The position numbers and the translations under genes are program-made. Under the pieces are notes generated by a model. That model was not told the origin of the DNA. It saw only the letters and a list, made by a program, of their open reading frames with translations, and did not search any database. From the NCBI GenBank assembly GCA_003561835.1, contig PWVN01000206.1:1-25734 (forward strand): 25,734 nt of DNA, read 5' to 3'. Source of the stretch: Syntrophomonadaceae bacterium (GTDB taxonomy: Bacteria > Bacillota > Dethiobacteria > PWVN01). Within the stretch, counting starts at the first letter, position 1, and each line of letters opens with the position of its first letter. Below are positions 22,903-25,734 of this stretch, one piece after another.

Positions 22903-25086
22903 TTAGAACAGCATATCCATGGTCAGGGCCGGGTGCCCCTTCTCTTCCAGGAAGGGAAGGATCTCTTCCACCGTGGTCCCCACCGTCTCGTCGGCGATCT
23001 TTTCGACGAAGTCGGCCCCCAGGCCGTCTTCCTCCGCCCGCTTCCGGAAATCCTCACCCAAGAACTCCTTCAGTTCCTTGGGCATCCAAACGATGCGGCC
23101 CAGGCCGCCGTCGGCCTGGATGAACTTCTTGCTCAACAGGTAGGAGCGGCCGATCCCCATGAATCCGGGAGCCTGGACGCCACCGCCCACGGAGCCCGCC
23201 AGGGAGGAGAAGGTCATACCGCTGGGGGTCTCGCCGCCGTGCTCCCGGGTGGTGAGCATGACGCCGTTGGCCTCGGGGACGATGGCCATGATGGCCTCGA
23301 AGCAGCCGCAGGAGGTCATGGGCCGGTCCATAAAGGTGTACAGGCAAACTTCGTCCACGTTGCGGTTGGTGTGCTGGTGGACGAACTCGTTCACCGACTG
23401 CCAGGCCCCTTTCTGCTCGTCGATGACCCCTTCCTTCTTGATGGGCTGGTTGGGTCCTACCGGGTCGATCTCGAAGGAAGCCCTGGCATCCAGCCAGCTG
23501 ACGGCTCCGCACAGCCCCACCCGTTCCGGGGCCACCACGCACACGTGGTTGGGGGCGAAGGACTGGCACAGGGTGCAGGAGTAGAGGTCTTCCACGGCTT
23601 CGTCCGTCAGGGCCTTCAGCCGGTCATCCCGCAGGTTGTAGATCTCCCGGGCCAGCTTGGCGTTTTCTGCCACCTTGTCGGGATCGGTAAGGATGGTCAC
23701 CTGGACCCGGTCCACGATGGCCGGGAATTCGTCCTTGAACTTGGCCAGGAGAAGTTCCCCGTAGTGGCGGAACTTGAAGCCCTTGGCCACGGCATCCTTG
23801 CTGATCCTCAGCCAGCAGAGGTCCCGCTGGGCCACGTGCCAGAGGCCTTCCCCGTAGTTGATGAAGTAGTGGATGCGGCGCTCCAGCACGCCCTCGAAGT
23901 CCTTCTGCATCTTGCGGCCGTAGATCTTCACCATGATTCCCAGGGGCAAGCGGCCGCCTTCTTCCACCTCGTCGATTTCCGGGCCGATGACTTCGATCTT
24001 GCCGTCTTCGATCTCGTCCTCACCCACCATCTGCACCAGCTCGAAGGCCTGGGTCCGTCCGCCGCCGAACTCCACGTACATGTCGTTCTTGCGGATGGTC
24101 TCCCCTTCGAAGGCGGGGCCGATGGTGATGGGGACGGGTATATCCACGATTTTCAGTTTGATGCCCCGAACCTCCAGGGCATAGCTGACCAGGGTGTCGT
24201 AGTCGGGATGGGAGATATACCAGTCGGGGATCTCCTCTTCCAGTTCCGTGTCGCACAGGACGGGGAAGCCCAGGAAGATGGCGGCGAAATGGGCGGCCAC
24301 CTGGACGTCGTCGATATCCCCGAAGTGGAGCACGAAGCACCGTACCCGGCGCCGCTGGTAGTCCCGGTGCTCTTCCCTAAGGCCCGGCGCAATGCCGCCG
24401 AAGGCCATGCCGGCCCGCAGGGCGTAGTTGACAGCGTGGATGACCTGGGTGAAGTTCCCCAGGGGGAAGGCAATGTAGTCCACACCCAGTTTCATGTTCT
24501 CTTCCAGGAGCTGCTCGATGATCTCGTTGCAGATAAAGATCATGAAGCCCTTGGCCTGCAGGTCCGAAAGGATCTTGGCCGCGCTCTTGGAGTCCTTGGC
24601 CTTGCCCATGATTACGGCCTGGCCGGGGATGGTCCAGTCCACCAGTTGAATCCCGAAGCGCCGCAGGATGGGGTCCGTCAGGTACCCGGTCCAGGGTTCC
24701 ACCTGGGGCTTGGCTCCGTTCAGGTAGTTCAGGGCTTCAATGATTTCCGCCGCATAGGCGGTGGACTCCCCGCAGAGGCGGGCGTTTTCAAAGCTGAGCT
24801 CTTCCCTGATCTGGCCCCGCATTTTGTTCAGGATAGCGGGAAGCTCGCCCAGTTTGGTCACCTTGATTCCCATCAGGGAACTGATGACCGGCAGGTAGTA
24901 GGCGGTATCCGGGTCCCCTACCGGGCAGTCGGGCCCGTTCTCCCGGATGGCCTTGTTCAACAGGATTTCCGCATAGCTGGTGGCTATTATAGCACCGTCA
25001 TAGGCCCTCTGAAAAAGGCCCTTCGGCGCGCAGCTCTCATCCTTTATTGCCCCTTCATAGATTTCATCAAAGGCTGTTTTAGACAT
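22903..25086 (-). CDS. acsB: Acetyl-CoA synthase (CODH/ACS alpha subunit)
   Basis: Assembles acetyl-CoA from CO, the methyl of AcsCD and CoA at the Ni-Ni-[4Fe-4S] A-cluster. It has 727 residues, the length of the bacterial enzyme. The [4Fe-4S] ligands are C504, C507, C516 and C526 (SCTLC...HVC...GLCG). The CGC motif that binds the distal nickel is at 593-595 (TSCGCFEA). All lie two residues before the M. thermoacetica numbering. The N-terminal domain that contacts CODH is present, so this is the full bacterial type and not the short archaeal one. The ATG (25084-25086) has AGGAGG 8 nt upstream. Confidence 0.98.
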   Translation of the reverse strand: MSKTAFDEIYEGAIKDESCAPKGLFQRAYDGAIIATSYAEILLNKAIRENGPDCPVGDPDTAYYLPVISSLMGIKVTKLGELPAILNKMRGQIREELSFENARLCGESTAYAAEIIEALNYLNGAKPQVEPWTGYLTDPILRRFGIQLVDWTIPGQAVIMGKAKDSKSAAKILSDLQAKGFMIFICNEIIEQLLEENMKLGVDYIAFPLGNFTQVIHAVNYALRAGMAFGGIAPGLREEHRDYQRRRVRCFVLHFGDIDDVQVAAHFAAIFLGFPVLCDTELEEEIPDWYISHPDYDTLVSYALEVRGIKLKIVDIPVPITIGPAFEGETIRKNDMYVEFGGGRTQAFELVQMVGEDEIEDGKIEVIGPEIDEVEEGGRLPLGIMVKIYGRKMQKDFEGVLERRIHYFINYGEGLWHVAQRDLCWLRISKDAVAKGFKFRHYGELLLAKFKDEFPAIVDRVQVTILTDPDKVAENAKLAREIYNLRDDRLKALTDEAVEDLYSCTLCQSFAPNHVCVVAPERVGLCGAVSWLDARASFEIDPVGPNQPIKKEGVIDEQKGAWQSVNEFVHQHTNRNVDEVCLYTFMDRPMTSCGCFEAIMAIVPEANGVMLTTREHGGETPSGMTFSSLAGSVGGGVQAPGFMGIGRSYLLSKKFIQADGGLGRIVWMPKELKEFLGEDFRKRAEEDGLGADFVEKIADETVGTTVEEILPFLEEKGHPALTMDMLF

Positions 25087-25113
25087 CCTCCATACCTCCT
25101 TTTATTAGATTCT

Positions 25114-25734
25114 CTACCAGTTCGCCGAAACGGCAGTATCAAACTTCTCGGCAGTGTCTTTGTGAACCTTGTTCTTCCAGTTCCGGTACTCAAGGCACTC
25201 CAACAGTTTGTCTGCCGCTTTCTGGGCATCGGTTTCCCAGATGAAGAAGCCGCCGAAGACGTCGTGGGCCACCAGGCGGGCCACACCGTCTACCAGGGAA
25301 CTTCCAGGGATGGGAGGTACCACGCCCACATGGACGGGGATGCCCAGGGCCACGTTCCAGGAGCCGATGGAGATAGCCTTTTCGCTCATAGCCTCGGGAG
25401 CGCTGGCCACAAAGGGTACCTTGGGAATGTCTACACCCATCTCGTCGGCCATATCGATATAGAGGTCCGCCGCCCGGGTGTTGTCCACGCAGGAACCCAT
25501 GTGGAAGATAAGGGGCAGCTCTTCCGTCAGTTCGTTGGCATCTTCCAGCTTCTTGATAAAGGCCTTCAGGCCTTCACCCGCATATTGCTCCACCGCATCG
25601 CCGTTCAAGAAGCCGGCCTTGCCGTAACCCCCGGCGGCACATCCCGTGGCCACCATGAAGACGTCGTTTTTGGCCAGTTCCCTGGCGATGTGCAGGTGGT
25701 TCTCGTCATGGATGCCCTTCAGGTTGTTGCATCC
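25114..25734 (-). CDS. acsA: CO dehydrogenase (CODH/ACS beta subunit), C-terminal part
   Basis: Reduces CO2 to CO for acetyl-CoA synthase. Only the last 206 codons are inside the window; the frame is open at 25734. Three ligands of the Ni-Fe C-cluster are visible. The Cys of GCNN (first visible codons), the Cys of ATGCAAGG 30 residues later and the Cys of HMGSC 50 residues after that have exactly the spacing of C446, C476 and C526 in Carboxydothermus CODH-II. The Lys of PEAMSEKA lies 37 residues further, matching K563. The adjacent acsB 27 nt downstream assigns it to the CODH/ACS complex and not to a stand-alone CooS. Confidence 0.96.
   Translation of the reverse strand, partial: GCNNLKGIHDENHLHIARELAKNDVFMVATGCAAGGYGKAGFLNGDAVEQYAGEGLKAFIKKLEDANELTEELPLIFHMGSCVDNTRAADLYIDMADEMGVDIPKVPFVASAPEAMSEKAISIGSWNVALGIPVHVGVVPPIPGSSLVDGVARLVAHDVFGGFFIWETDAQKAADKLLECLEYRNWKNKVHKDTAEKFDTAVSANW

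Noticed and set aside
1..25734. CRISPR arrays, insertion sequences, tRNA or rRNA genes, phage genes.
   Set aside because: No regularly spaced direct repeats, transposase-like frames, cloverleaf-like sequences or phage functions were found on reading both strands; the region is core metabolism.

Overview
The window reads as a chromosomal segment of a GC-rich anaerobic Firmicute (Clostridia) with the Wood-Ljungdahl pathway, of the Moorella / Ammonifex / Desulfotomaculum type. The evidence is the acetyl-CoA synthase cluster, sigma-A-type promoters with strong AGGAGG ribosome sites, a T-box leader, a CarD regulator next to a YacL-type PIN/TRAM protein, and a class 1B (PyrD+PyrK) pyrimidine operon. 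The genus is inference only. All genes lie on the minus strand except one small gene at 7028-7423. Intergenic space is minimal, with many 4-23 nt overlaps. No rRNA, tRNA, CRISPR array or insertion sequence was seen.

Region 1 (1-6980, minus): carD is monocistronic, with its own promoter and terminator. It is followed by a promoter and the operon yacL-like / ispD / ispF / gltX. A second promoter, whose -35 box contains the gltX stop codon, starts a Cys-specific T-box leader that controls cysE and cysS. cysS runs off the left edge.

Region 2 (6890-9660): the lone plus-strand gene encodes a cysteine-rich protein of unknown function. It has a strong promoter and converges on a severely shortened disA. 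Only the C-terminal helix-hairpin-helix part of disA remains; the diadenylate cyclase domain is absent between radA and this remnant. radA is preceded by an orphan HyaD/HycI-type hydrogenase-maturation protease gene.

Region 3 (9660-14590): a pyrimidine operon pyrC-pyrK-pyrD-pyrF-pyrE, with pyrB, carAB and pyrR not present here, preceded by a small protein that weakly resembles YwgA/Panacea. It covers dihydroorotase, NAD-linked dihydroorotate dehydrogenase 1B, OMP decarboxylase and orotate phosphoribosyltransferase.

Region 4 (14644-17890): a three-gene unit of metallo-beta-lactamase-fold hydrolase, YhaM-like 3'-5' exoribonuclease and TPR/HTH protein, closed by a strong terminator.

Region 5 (17901-25734): the carbonyl and methyl branches of acetyl-CoA synthesis in the order acsA (partial), acsB, acsC, acsD, acsE, metV, metF, closed by a perfect 32-bp palindromic terminator. 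MetVF reduces methylene-THF to methyl-THF; AcsE moves the methyl to the corrinoid protein AcsCD; AcsAB (CODH/ACS) joins it with CO and CoA. The usual accessory genes (acsV, acsF/cooC, hdrABC-mvhD) are not interspersed here.
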